Origin: Rhodococcoides corynebacterioides
Lineage (GTDB): Bacteria > Actinomycetota > Actinomycetes > Mycobacteriales > Mycobacteriaceae
DNA: 64,000 nt
Reading direction: 5' to 3'
Assembly: GCF_019834675.1 (NCBI RefSeq)
Contig: NZ_JABUBU010000001.1
Coordinates: 124,001-188,000, forward strand
The notes below the pieces were generated by a model. The model had not been told where the DNA came from, did not search any database, and was given only the letters and a program-made list of their open reading frames with translations. This document shows positions 1-7,185 of the stretch, piece by piece. Position numbers and translations under genes: made by a program. The first letter of the stretch is position 1, and each line of letters begins with the position of its first letter.

Positions 1-220
1 CCGGGTTCAGCGCCACCCCGTCACCCGAGAGGAAGGTCTCGTCGTCCTGCAACACGGATTTGCAGTCCTGGTACCGGGACACCGCGAGGACGCGTTGCCG
101 ACGCAGCCGGACGACGGGGCCCAACTCGCGCAGTGCCGCGTAGTGCGGGTAGGGGTGGAGGATCGCCGACCGGGAGTAGATGTCCCGGGCGTACTCGGGA
201 AGGGTCGAATCAGGGCGCAT
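1..220 (-). CDS. Cytochrome P450, N-terminal fragment (cut by left edge)
   Basis: An ATG at 220 on the minus strand opens 73 codons that run without a stop to the window edge. The peptide has the look of a bacterial P450 N-terminus: HPYPHYAALRELGPVVRL, then a SRYQDCKSVLQDDETF stretch and GDGVALNP. The last motif is typical of CYP199-like and other aromatic-acid-oxidising P450s. The heme-binding Cys lies outside the window, so the subfamily is uncertain. The start overlaps the stop of the upstream monooxygenase by 11 bases, so it is the fourth gene of the minus-strand operon that begins at 3913. Role inferred: hydroxylation or O-demethylation of the ring substrate handled by this operon. Confidence 0.8.
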   Translation of the reverse strand, partial: MRPDSTLPEYARDIYSRSAILHPYPHYAALRELGPVVRLRRQRVLAVSRYQDCKSVLQDDETFLSGDGVALNP

Positions 221-1778
221 CGGAGTTTCTCGGGTCGGCGGTGGGAGTCGTGGGGACTCGGGTGAACAGTGCTGCGGGGGACGTACCGGCGGCCATGACC
301 GTGCGGTCCGGCCGCACCAGAGCGGCGTTCACCCGGCCACGGGCGAGCCAGCGTCCGAGTGGGGACGCGGGGGGAACCACCACGACCACGCATCCTCGAC
401 GGGCGAGATCACGGCTCTGCTGAGCGGTCGGTGTCGCGGTCGTGACGATCGAGAACCGGTGCGCCGTCACCGAATCGACGCGCGTCCCGTCGTCGAGAAC
501 GGCATTGGGGACCAGCGTGCCGACGAGTGCGGTGCGGGTCAGGCGCGACCGCACGAGCCCGGTCCGCACGAACGGCGACGAGGACAGCGCCGGCGTCGTG
601 CTGTCGGTCACCAGAGACGCCAGACCCGGCACCGTGTTCAGGATCGGGAGGACGCCGCGGCGTACCGCCATGGTGCGCTCGCCGCCGCCGACCATCAACC
701 GGCCGACCAGGACGGCCAGTCCGATCATCGAGCGTGCGTGCGGCTCCCGCTCCTGCTGATAGGTCTCCCACGCCGAGTCGGGAAGGAGGCCGCGGCGCAC
801 GCCCGCCACCTTCCACGCCAGGTTGCTCGCGTCGCGCAGACCCGCGCCCAGGCCCTGTCCGATGAACGGCGGCGTCAGATGTGCCGCGTCGCCGAGCAGA
901 AACACCCGCCGGTCCCGCCACCGATCCACGACCTGTGCGCGAAACGTGTACTCGGCCGTCCGAATCAACGTGAGGTCGTCCACCGACACGTCCGCCAGCC
1001 AGGGCCGCAACAGAGGCGCCAACGACGCGAGGTCGGCGTAGTCGTCGGGCGACTCGCCGCCGATCAGTTCGAACTCCCACCGGTGCCGGGTCGCGCCGAT
1101 GCGCATGTAGGTGGCGGCGCGATGCGGATCGCACAGCTGATGCACGCCCTCCCAGTGCGCGAGTGGGGCCTCGGTCTCGACGTCGATCACCAACCAACGC
1201 TGCGACGGGCCGAGATCGGTCATTCTCGACCCGATGGCCGTACGCACGATGCTGTTGGCGCCGTCGCACCCGAGGACGACGTCGGCCGTGATCGACTCGC
1301 GTCGCCCGGTCTCGACGTCCGTCACGACGACGACGACGTGATCTCCCTCGTGGACGACGTCCTCGACCTCGACCCCGCCGCGGAAGGTGACGTTCTCGGC
1401 CTTGGCCAGTCGTCGTCGCAGAATGTGCTCGAGATCGGGCTGATCGAACATGTTGGCCGGCGGGAAACCGTGCGGCCGGTCGTCCGGGTCGCGATCGAAC
1501 TGAGCCAGCGTGCGCAGCGCGGAATCGACCAGCCGCAGCCCCTTTCCGGGCCGAGAGGCGGCCAGGAAGTCGTCCGCCGCGTCGACGCCGTCGAGGATGC
1601 GGCACACCTCGTCGTCGAGATGCACCGCGCGCGGCTGCGGAAACACGTCGTCCCATCGATCCAGGACGAGGGTCTCGACGCCGAACCGGTCCAACAGCAG
1701 TGCGGCGACCGTGCCGGAGGGGCCGGCGCCGACCACGACCACCGGTGGCCGCTCGTGTTCCGTCACCGGGGGTGCCAC
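210..1778 (-). CDS. FAD-dependent aromatic monooxygenase (MhpA-like)
   Basis: A 522-residue class A flavoprotein hydroxylase. It has the GAGPSG dinucleotide fold at residues 17-22, a GCDGANS motif near 170-176, and LLGDAAHLTPPFIGQGLG near 295-311. Together these are the three hallmarks of the PHBH/MhpA family, which inserts one oxygen into phenolic rings using NAD(P)H. Length and the C-terminal thioredoxin-like tail fit 3-(3-hydroxyphenyl)propionate hydroxylase relatives, but the substrate cannot be read. The GTG start at 1778 directly abuts the TAG stop of the FAH-family hydrolase, and the stop overlaps the P450 start. This indicates one coupled operon. A paralogue lies at 7182-8984. Confidence 0.88.
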   Translation of the reverse strand: MAPPVTEHERPPVVVVGAGPSGTVAALLLDRFGVETLVLDRWDDVFPQPRAVHLDDEVCRILDGVDAADDFLAASRPGKGLRLVDSALRTLAQFDRDPDDRPHGFPPANMFDQPDLEHILRRRLAKAENVTFRGGVEVEDVVHEGDHVVVVVTDVETGRRESITADVVLGCDGANSIVRTAIGSRMTDLGPSQRWLVIDVETEAPLAHWEGVHQLCDPHRAATYMRIGATRHRWEFELIGGESPDDYADLASLAPLLRPWLADVSVDDLTLIRTAEYTFRAQVVDRWRDRRVFLLGDAAHLTPPFIGQGLGAGLRDASNLAWKVAGVRRGLLPDSAWETYQQEREPHARSMIGLAVLVGRLMVGGGERTMAVRRGVLPILNTVPGLASLVTDSTTPALSSSPFVRTGLVRSRLTRTALVGTLVPNAVLDDGTRVDSVTAHRFSIVTTATPTAQQSRDLARRGCVVVVVPPASPLGRWLARGRVNAALVRPDRTVMAAGTSPAALFTRVPTTPTADPRNSDAP

Positions 1779-2711
1779 CTACGCCTCCCGTACCCGGGTG
1801 CGCTGGACACCGAGGTCGAGGGCACCGTCGTCGGTGCCCACCGTCAGCTCCAGAACGTCGCCGTCCTTCAGGTACTTGGGGTTACGCCCTTGCTTGCCGA
1901 AGAAGATCTTCCACTTCAGTGCCGGCGGCAGGAACGCGCCCGCGATCTCGATCGGCTTGGGCGGAGCCGTCAGCGCCGTGCCGCCGGGGGTGCCGGTGAG
2001 CACGAGGTCGCCCGTGTCCAGGCGCTGGAAGCGTGCCAACGTGCGCAGGGCCTCGAGGGGCGAATAGATCATGTCGGCCACCGTGCTGTCCTGGCGTATC
2101 TCACCGTTCACGCGCAGAGTCAGACGGAGTTGCTCGAACCGGCGCAGATCGCCGTCCTCGAGGACACCGAGCACCGGGCCGACGGGGGTGAACGTCGGAT
2201 AGGACTTCGATTCGTAGAACTGCGTCTTCGGCAACTGCACGTCGCGTGCGGAGACGTCGTCGGTGACGACGAGGGCGGCGATATGACGAGCCAGATCGTT
2301 CTCACCGACCGACGCGCCCACGTCGAGCGGGTCGCCGACGACCAGTCCGATCTCCACCTCGTAGTCCAGCAGACCGACGTGGGCGGGCTTGATCACGTCG
2401 TCCGTCGGACCGCTGATCGAACCCGACGTCTTCCGAAAGAACGTGAGCGGCACGGTGTCGGGGTTCATCCCCGAATCCTTCACGTGCGAGCGGTAGTTCG
2501 TCATCTGCGCGACGACGCGGCAGGGTGCGGTGACGGGGGAGCAGAGGTCGAGAGTGTGGATCGACACGCGCTCCGACGATGCGGTCGCGGCGTCGAGCGC
2601 GGCGCGGTCGGCCAACAGTTCGGCCGTGGTGGTCGCCGCGGTGTCGACGCGTGAGGCACCGTCGGCGTGGCGGACCCACCAGGCGTCGGAGGTACGGAGA
2701 ACAGGAATCAC
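1779..2711 (-). CDS. Fumarylacetoacetate hydrolase family protein (module A)
   Basis: A 310-residue FAH-fold protein with the metal-site block LLDYEVEIGLVVG, then DDVSARDVQLPKTQF and DLVLTGTPGGTA. Family members hydrolyse acylpyruvates or isomerise ring-cleavage products with Mg2+ or Mn2+. The start is placed at GTG 2711 because it overlaps the dioxygenase TGA by four bases (GTGA). A longer in-frame reading to 2891 would run deep inside the upstream gene and lacks domain similarity there. It is clearly paralogous to the gene at 5538-6497, sharing the order SP(V/I)T.PCRV, then GLDY-like and LTGTP blocks. Inferred role: hydrolysis of the product of the adjacent extradiol dioxygenase. Confidence 0.88.
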   Translation of the reverse strand: MIPVLRTSDAWWVRHADGASRVDTAATTTAELLADRAALDAATASSERVSIHTLDLCSPVTAPCRVVAQMTNYRSHVKDSGMNPDTVPLTFFRKTSGSISGPTDDVIKPAHVGLLDYEVEIGLVVGDPLDVGASVGENDLARHIAALVVTDDVSARDVQLPKTQFYESKSYPTFTPVGPVLGVLEDGDLRRFEQLRLTLRVNGEIRQDSTVADMIYSPLEALRTLARFQRLDTGDLVLTGTPGGTALTAPPKPIEIAGAFLPPALKWKIFFGKQGRNPKYLKDGDVLELTVGTDDGALDLGVQRTRVREA

Positions 2712-3913
2712 GAGGAGGCAACTTTCATGAGACCGCGGAGGCGGTGGAGATCGAATTCGGTGTCGTCGCGCAGAGCGGACAGAATCGAGCGGACCTCGGC
2801 GAGGCCGCGTCGGTCGACGGTCACCCCGAGGAAGTCGCGACTGGCCGGCGGACCCCACTGCGCGAGGCCGGACGCAGTCATCGGTGCCCATCCCGGTTCC
2901 AGGGAGGCGTCGAAGCGGTCACCGTCCGCGAAGTGCTCCACCAGGAAACCGTCGGGATCGCGCCAGTAGTCGAAGATCTGGCTGCCCTGGATGTGGCGGC
3001 CCACACCCCAGGAGTGCTGGTAGCCGCGCTCGGTGAGGTACCGGCTTCCCGCGCCGATCGCGTCGAGATCGCACACCTGGTAGGCCGAGTGGACGTACCG
3101 GTTGGACGGTCCGAGGGCCATGGCGAGGGTGTGGTGATCGGTGGGTTCGGTCCCGCGATCGCACCGGATGAACGCCATGACCGGACCGCGATCGCGCTGG
3201 CCGTCGTAGTAGAGGAAGTCGCTGACGATCAAGCCGAGATGCTCGAGGTACCAGGTGAGGTTCTCCAGGTAGCGGTTGCGTTGAATCACCACGTGACCGA
3301 GCCGCTCCACCATCGCCGGTTCCCGAGGCGGCCGTTGTGTGGCGTTGACGCGGCTGATCTTCCACGGATCGAGGGCGCCGAAGTTGAACTCGTGCACCCG
3401 CTGGCCGGGAATCTCCGAGGAGTCGTCCACTTCCGCCACCACGCGAACGAGTTGTCCGCCGGGGTCGGTGAGCGTCACGCCGATGCCGCCGAGCGTGTCC
3501 GGGAGCCGCTCCACGCGAGCACCCGTGGCGCCGGCGAGGGTCATCACGTCGGCGGTCTCGGCCGCGCGGAATGCTGCCGCGGTGAACGCCGTGCGGCGCC
3601 CCCGCCGGATCACCACGCACGGGGAGCCGGCGGCCAGACCGCGCAGGTGCAACTCGTCGTCCGTCGCGAGCGTGACGGTGAAGCCGAAGGCCTCGGCGAA
3701 CGCTCGCGCTCGGGTGAGGTCCGGTTTGGTGAACTCGAGCCAGGCGATGTCGTGGACCTTGATGATCGGATCCCTGACGCGTCCGGGGTGTTCGCCGGGG
3801 CGAGCCCCCTGATCGACGTGCAGGCCCCGGTGCCCGTCCTCGTGACGGTCGGCCCCGTCGGCCCCCGTCGCCGGCTGATCGTGACCGTGTCGTGGTGTGT
3901 CGACCACTGCCAT
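2708..3913 (-). CDS. Two-domain extradiol ring-cleavage dioxygenase (VOC superfamily)
   Basis: A 401-residue protein with two VOC halves. Likely Fe(II) ligands are H207 (GHVVI), H261 (DHHTLAM) and E326 (GFLVEHFADGD), spaced as in BphC-type catechol 2,3-dioxygenases. The SWGVGRHIQGSQIFDYW stretch carries the second-shell histidines. The first 47 residues are an unusual His/Asp/Gly-rich extension before the first VOC domain (KVHDIAWLEF). The ATG at 3913 is chosen because GGAGGGG stands eight bases upstream. It is the first gene of the minus-strand operon and faces three TetR-type palindromes. Expected reaction: meta-cleavage of a catechol made by the adjacent hydroxylases. Substrate unknown. 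Confidence 0.87.
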   Translation of the reverse strand: MAVVDTPRHGHDQPATGADGADRHEDGHRGLHVDQGARPGEHPGRVRDPIIKVHDIAWLEFTKPDLTRARAFAEAFGFTVTLATDDELHLRGLAAGSPCVVIRRGRRTAFTAAAFRAAETADVMTLAGATGARVERLPDTLGGIGVTLTDPGGQLVRVVAEVDDSSEIPGQRVHEFNFGALDPWKISRVNATQRPPREPAMVERLGHVVIQRNRYLENLTWYLEHLGLIVSDFLYYDGQRDRGPVMAFIRCDRGTEPTDHHTLAMALGPSNRYVHSAYQVCDLDAIGAGSRYLTERGYQHSWGVGRHIQGSQIFDYWRDPDGFLVEHFADGDRFDASLEPGWAPMTASGLAQWGPPASRDFLGVTVDRRGLAEVRSILSALRDDTEFDLHRLRGLMKVASS

Positions 3914-3935
3914 GACGATCCCCCCTCCGAAGATT

Positions 3936-4036
3936 CTGACGAAATCGTCACATACGTTCGGGCTCGTCGTCAACGTTTCTGACGAAATCGTCACATACGT
4001 TCGGGCTCGTCGTCAACGTTTCTGACGATGTCGTCG
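3936..4036. promoter_or_regulatory. Triple TetR-type operator on 43-bp tandem repeats
   Basis: The palindrome TGACGA-AA-TCGTCA occurs at 3937-3950 and 3980-3993, with a third, slightly degenerate copy TGACGATGTCGTCG at 4023-4036. Start-to-start distance is exactly 43 bp both times, because a 43-bp unit is tandemly duplicated. The unit also carries a TTGACG that can serve as a minus-strand -35. The array lies between the divergent dioxygenase (3913) and TetR (4103) starts. It is very probably bound by that TetR. 43 bp is close to four helical turns, which would place the dimers on one face of the DNA. Confidence 0.75.
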
Positions 4037-4102
4037 GTTCTGCGACGGCGTTACACTTCTCCCGGCTCGACGGACCACGGGGCGACGGAGGCGACAGGCA
4101 CC

Positions 4103-4759
4103 ATGGCGGTGGACAGGCTCGAACGGCGCAAGGCGCGGACCCGTGCGGCGCTGGTGAGTGCGGCGCAGACCTTTCTCGCCGAGGGTCGGCTCACGGCGCC
4201 CATTCTCGAGATCACGCAGGCGGCGGATGTCGGGATGGGGTCCTTCTACAACCACTTCTCCAGTAAGGAGGAGCTGTTCGAAGCAGCGGTCGACGAGGCA
4301 CTCGAAGCGCTCGGCGCCTATCTCGACACGCTGACGGTCGGGATGGCCGACCCGGTGGAGAAGTTCACGCAATCATTCCGTTTGACCGGCCGACTCTTCC
4401 GGGCCGACCCGAGCCTCAGCCGAGTGTTCGTCAATTCCGCTGCAGCGCAGGCGATCACGACCGAGCGGGGGCTCGCGCCGAGGTCGTTGCGCGACATCGA
4501 GGAGGCCGTCCGGTCCGGCAGGTTCGACGTCGAGGACACCGAGTTGGCGCTGGCGCTCGTCGCCGGCACGCTCGTCGCGCTCGGACGGGTGCTGCTCGAC
4601 CGCCCCGAGCGCAACGCCGACGAGGCCGTCGACCGGACCGCGATGCGGGTGCTGCGTGCACTCGGGGTATCGACGGACGAGGCCGCGGAGCTCGTTGCTC
4701 GCCCGCTGCCCGACACCGACCACGTCTCCGCTGCGACGGTGTTGACCGCGACGTCCTGA
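4103..4759 (+). CDS. TetR-family regulator of module A
   Basis: A 218-residue TetR protein: N-terminal helix-turn-helix in the first 60 residues (ILEITQAADVGMGSFYNHF, then SSKEELFEAAV), followed by an all-helical ligand domain. The ATG at 4103 is preferred to the in-frame ATG at 4028, because 4028 lies inside the third operator palindrome and its 25 extra residues have no family similarity. A TACACT at 4052-4057 could be the -10. The gene is divergent from the dioxygenase-FAH-monooxygenase-P450 operon and probably represses it and itself. The inducer is likely a ring substrate or CoA ester; not determinable here. Confidence 0.87.
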   Translation: MAVDRLERRKARTRAALVSAAQTFLAEGRLTAPILEITQAADVGMGSFYNHFSSKEELFEAAVDEALEALGAYLDTLTVGMADPVEKFTQSFRLTGRLFRADPSLSRVFVNSAAAQAITTERGLAPRSLRDIEEAVRSGRFDVEDTELALALVAGTLVALGRVLLDRPERNADEAVDRTAMRVLRALGVSTDEAAELVARPLPDTDHVSAATVLTATS

Positions 4760-4762
4760 CGG

Positions 4763-5419
4763 TCAGAACCCCGGGAGGCTTCGGCGACCCGTCCGACCCT
4801 CGAGTGCCGGGACGGCGTCGATCGCGGCCTCCATCATCTCGATCATCCAGTCGACCAGGGCGTGGGCGGAAAGAGTGCCGTCGCTCTCGAGCCACAGCAC
4901 GGTCGCCTCGTCGAACGCCGTCGCCATGACTCGGCCGACGAAGATGTTCGCCTCCCGGGACGGGTCGACCTCGAGGGCCAGGGCGATCGCGGTCAACACC
5001 CGTTCCCGTCCGCGTTCGGATGCGGCGCGCACGTCGGGATCCGGGCTGCGGCGCCCCAGGACGAGCCGAGTGGTCAGGCCACGGTGCTGGGCCGCGTACG
5101 TCAGATGCGCGCGCAGCCCGCGACGGACCGCGTCGAGGTCGGCCGTGTCGGCGCTGCCGTCGAACGCGGCGTCCATCTCGTCCACGACGGCGTCGAGCAC
5201 GGCGCGGTAGACGCCCTTCTTGCTCTCGAAGTGATGGAAGACGGACCCGTGGGCCACGCCGGCGCGGTCGGCGATCTCGCCGACGGTGACCGCGTCGAAG
5301 TCCCGGTCCTCGAAAAGATCACGGGCCGCCGCGAGGATCCGTGCCCGTGACGCGGCCTTGCGAGCGGCGCGCGTGGCAGGCACCGCGGAACGTCCGGTCT
5401 CCATCAGGTCGGTGTGCAC
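4763..5419 (-). CDS. TetR-family regulator of module B
   Basis: A 218-residue TetR protein with the HTH block VTVGEIADRAGVAHGSVFHH and FESKKGVYRAV. It converges on the module A TetR gene (4-base gap) and diverges from the FAH gene at 5538. The GTG at 5419 is used; an ATG five codons later is the alternative. No Shine-Dalgarno is seen at either. A TAGGCT -10 candidate at 5427-5432 puts transcription start almost on the GTG, so a leaderless message is plausible. Probable ligand-responsive repressor binding the perfect palindrome at 5470-5484. Confidence 0.85.
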   Translation of the reverse strand: MHTDLMETGRSAVPATRAARKAASRARILAAARDLFEDRDFDAVTVGEIADRAGVAHGSVFHHFESKKGVYRAVLDAVVDEMDAAFDGSADTADLDAVRRGLRAHLTYAAQHRGLTTRLVLGRRSPDPDVRAASERGRERVLTAIALALEVDPSREANIFVGRVMATAFDEATVLWLESDGTLSAHALVDWMIEMMEAAIDAVPALEGRTGRRSLPGF

Positions 5420-5469
5420 ACCCGGAGCCTACTGGCGCGGGCCGCCGTTCGGTCACCGATTCACGATCG

Positions 5470-5499
5470 TTGACTGGCAGTCAATCCGGCGGCTAGTGT
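5470..5499. promoter_or_regulatory. Operator-overlapped promoter of module B
   Basis: TTGACTG-G-CAGTCAA at 5470-5484 is a perfect 15-bp palindrome. Its left arm TTGACT (5470-5475) is also a good -35, followed after 18 bases by TAGTGT (5494-5499) as -10 for the plus-strand FAH gene. A TetR dimer bound here would block RNA polymerase directly. The site sits between the divergent TetR (5419) and FAH (5538) genes. Confidence 0.72.
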
Positions 5500-5537
5500 C
5501 GGGTTCGCACGATCGGACCGAGCTCGGGGAGGGCGCA

Positions 5538-6497
5538 GTGGCCACGTACGTGGGTAGATACGACGACGGAGATCGCGTGCTGTGGGCGGTGTCGTCGGCC
5601 CGGGGTCTGACCGCGCTCACCGACTCGTACGCGACGACGGGGGACCTGCTCACGCACGGTCGCGAGGACATCGCGGCCGCCGCGCGCGGACCCGTAACCC
5701 ACCGACCGGAGGCCGTCAGCACGCTCTCCCCGATCACGGTGCCGTGCCGAGTCATGTGTCAGGGTGCGAACTTCCGGCAGCACGCCATCGAGTCCGGTAT
5801 GGACCCGGACAATCGCGCTTTCAACCTTTTCTTCGACAAGACCGACGCTTCCGTCACGGGTCCGTTCGACTCCGTGACCCGACCGGCGCACGTCGAACTC
5901 CTCGACTACGAGATCGAGTTGGGTCTGGTGATCGGGACGACGATCGACTCGCCGGTCACGATCACCGACGCCACGCTCCCGTCGTACGTCGCCGCGATCA
6001 CCATCGGCAACGATCTCTCCGCCCGTGACGTGCAGCTGCCCCAGGGGCAGTACCTGAAGGGCAAGAGCTACCGCGGCTTCTGCCCGGTCGGGCCGTTCCT
6101 CGCCGTGCTCGACGCGGACGACTACGCCGCCCTCGATCGTCTGACGTTGCGCCTCGAGGTCGACGGCGAACTGCGGCAACAGGACTCGACGGCAAACTGG
6201 CTCTACCGGCCGGCCGAGACGCTCACCGAGCTGTCCCAGTTCTGCAATCTCGATCCGGGCGACGTCGTGCTCACGGGAACGCCCCACGGCACGGCGGCCA
6301 AGACTCCGCCGGCGATTGTCCGCCGGATCGCCACCGCCGTGCTCCCGGAACACGTTCTGTGGAAACAGTTCATCCGTCGCAGCCGCGGCGGCCCGTTCCT
6401 TCGCCCCGGCAGCATCGTCACGGCGTCGATTCGCACCGAGGACGGTCGCCTCGACCTCGGTACCCAGCGCACGCCCATCGTCGCACCCGGCTCCTGA
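5538..6497 (+). CDS. Fumarylacetoacetate hydrolase family protein (module B)
   Basis: A 319-residue FAH-fold protein with ELLDYEIELGLVIG, NDLSARDVQLPQGQYLKGKS and DVVLTGTPHGTA, which carry the acidic metal ligands and oxyanion region of the family. The GTG at 5538 is chosen because GGGGAGGG stands four bases upstream. The frame stays open back to 5286, but that would cross the operator and the TetR gene. It is paralogous to the 1779-2711 protein. It is first in a plus-strand trio with a VOC dioxygenase and a FAD monooxygenase. Likely hydrolase or isomerase of a ring-opened acylpyruvate. Confidence 0.87.
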   Translation: MATYVGRYDDGDRVLWAVSSARGLTALTDSYATTGDLLTHGREDIAAAARGPVTHRPEAVSTLSPITVPCRVMCQGANFRQHAIESGMDPDNRAFNLFFDKTDASVTGPFDSVTRPAHVELLDYEIELGLVIGTTIDSPVTITDATLPSYVAAITIGNDLSARDVQLPQGQYLKGKSYRGFCPVGPFLAVLDADDYAALDRLTLRLEVDGELRQQDSTANWLYRPAETLTELSQFCNLDPGDVVLTGTPHGTAAKTPPAIVRRIATAVLPEHVLWKQFIRRSRGGPFLRPGSIVTASIRTEDGRLDLGTQRTPIVAPGS

Positions 6498-6543
6498 GCC
6501 CGACCCGTCCCACCGACCCCGACCACTCAGAGGAGTTCCCGCC

Positions 6544-7185
6544 ATGGTGTCCACCGCCGATCGTTCACCGGCCCCGGTATCCACCGCCCTGCCGCCGGAT
6601 CTCCTCGCGCACTTCGTGGTCAAGACCGCGCGGGCGCCCGAGATGATCGAGTGGTACCGCACGGTCCTGGGTGCGGAGGTTGTTCACGAGGACGAGCAGA
6701 TCGCTTTTCTCACGTGGGACGACGAGAGTCATCGCCTCGCCCTCGTCAAGATCCCGCCGCCCGTTCGGTTCCTGTTCCCGCTGGCCCGGTTCAAGCGCAA
6801 GGTCTACGGGGTGGACCATCTGGCGTTCACCTACCACTCGCTGGAGCGGCTGCTGCTGAACTACGAGCGGCTTGCCGGCCTCGGTATCGAGCCGGTCTGG
6901 TCCATCAACCACGGGCCCACCACCTCCCTGTATTACGAAGACCCGGACGGCATCCGCCTGGAGTTCCAGACCGAGAACTTCCCGACGGCCGAGGAGACCG
7001 CTGCCTTCTTCAGCAGCCCCGAGTTCGCGCAGAACCCGATCGGTGTCACTTTCGACCCGTCGTATCTGCTCGAGCGCATGCGGGCCGGCGCGCCACTCGA
7101 GTCCCTGACGCGCCGCGATGCGGGTGTCCGACCGGGTACGCGTCCGCGGGTGAACCGTCGGGCCATCACCTTTCGCACGCTGTGA
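6544..7185 (+). CDS. Single-domain VOC/extradiol-type dioxygenase
   Basis: A 213-residue protein holding one VOC unit. Candidate metal ligands are H23 (LLAHFVVK), H92 (GVDHLAF) and E140. INHGPTTSLYYEDPDGIRLE matches the classic extradiol dioxygenase signature ([GNTIV]-x-H, five residues, L-Y, x2, D-P-x-G, E). An ATG with GAGGAG upstream sets the start. It follows the FAH gene by 46 bases and overlaps the next gene by four bases. It probably opens an aromatic ring in the module B pathway, in the place occupied by the two-domain enzyme in module A. A non-oxygenase VOC role cannot be excluded. Confidence 0.82.
   Translation: MVSTADRSPAPVSTALPPDLLAHFVVKTARAPEMIEWYRTVLGAEVVHEDEQIAFLTWDDESHRLALVKIPPPVRFLFPLARFKRKVYGVDHLAFTYHSLERLLLNYERLAGLGIEPVWSINHGPTTSLYYEDPDGIRLEFQTENFPTAEETAAFFSSPEFAQNPIGVTFDPSYLLERMRAGAPLESLTRRDAGVRPGTRPRVNRRAITFRTL

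Noticed and set aside
180..2654. 824-residue open frame on the plus strand across the monooxygenase and FAH genes
   Set aside because: It is an antisense shadow of high-GC coding sequence: very rich in Arg, Gly and Ala, no motif, and no ribosome site. The opposite strand has fully motif-supported genes.
5286..5537. Upstream extension of the module B FAH gene
   Set aside because: The frame is open to 5286 but crosses the TetR gene and the operator-promoter. The GTG at 5538 has a strong ribosome site and the right protein start.
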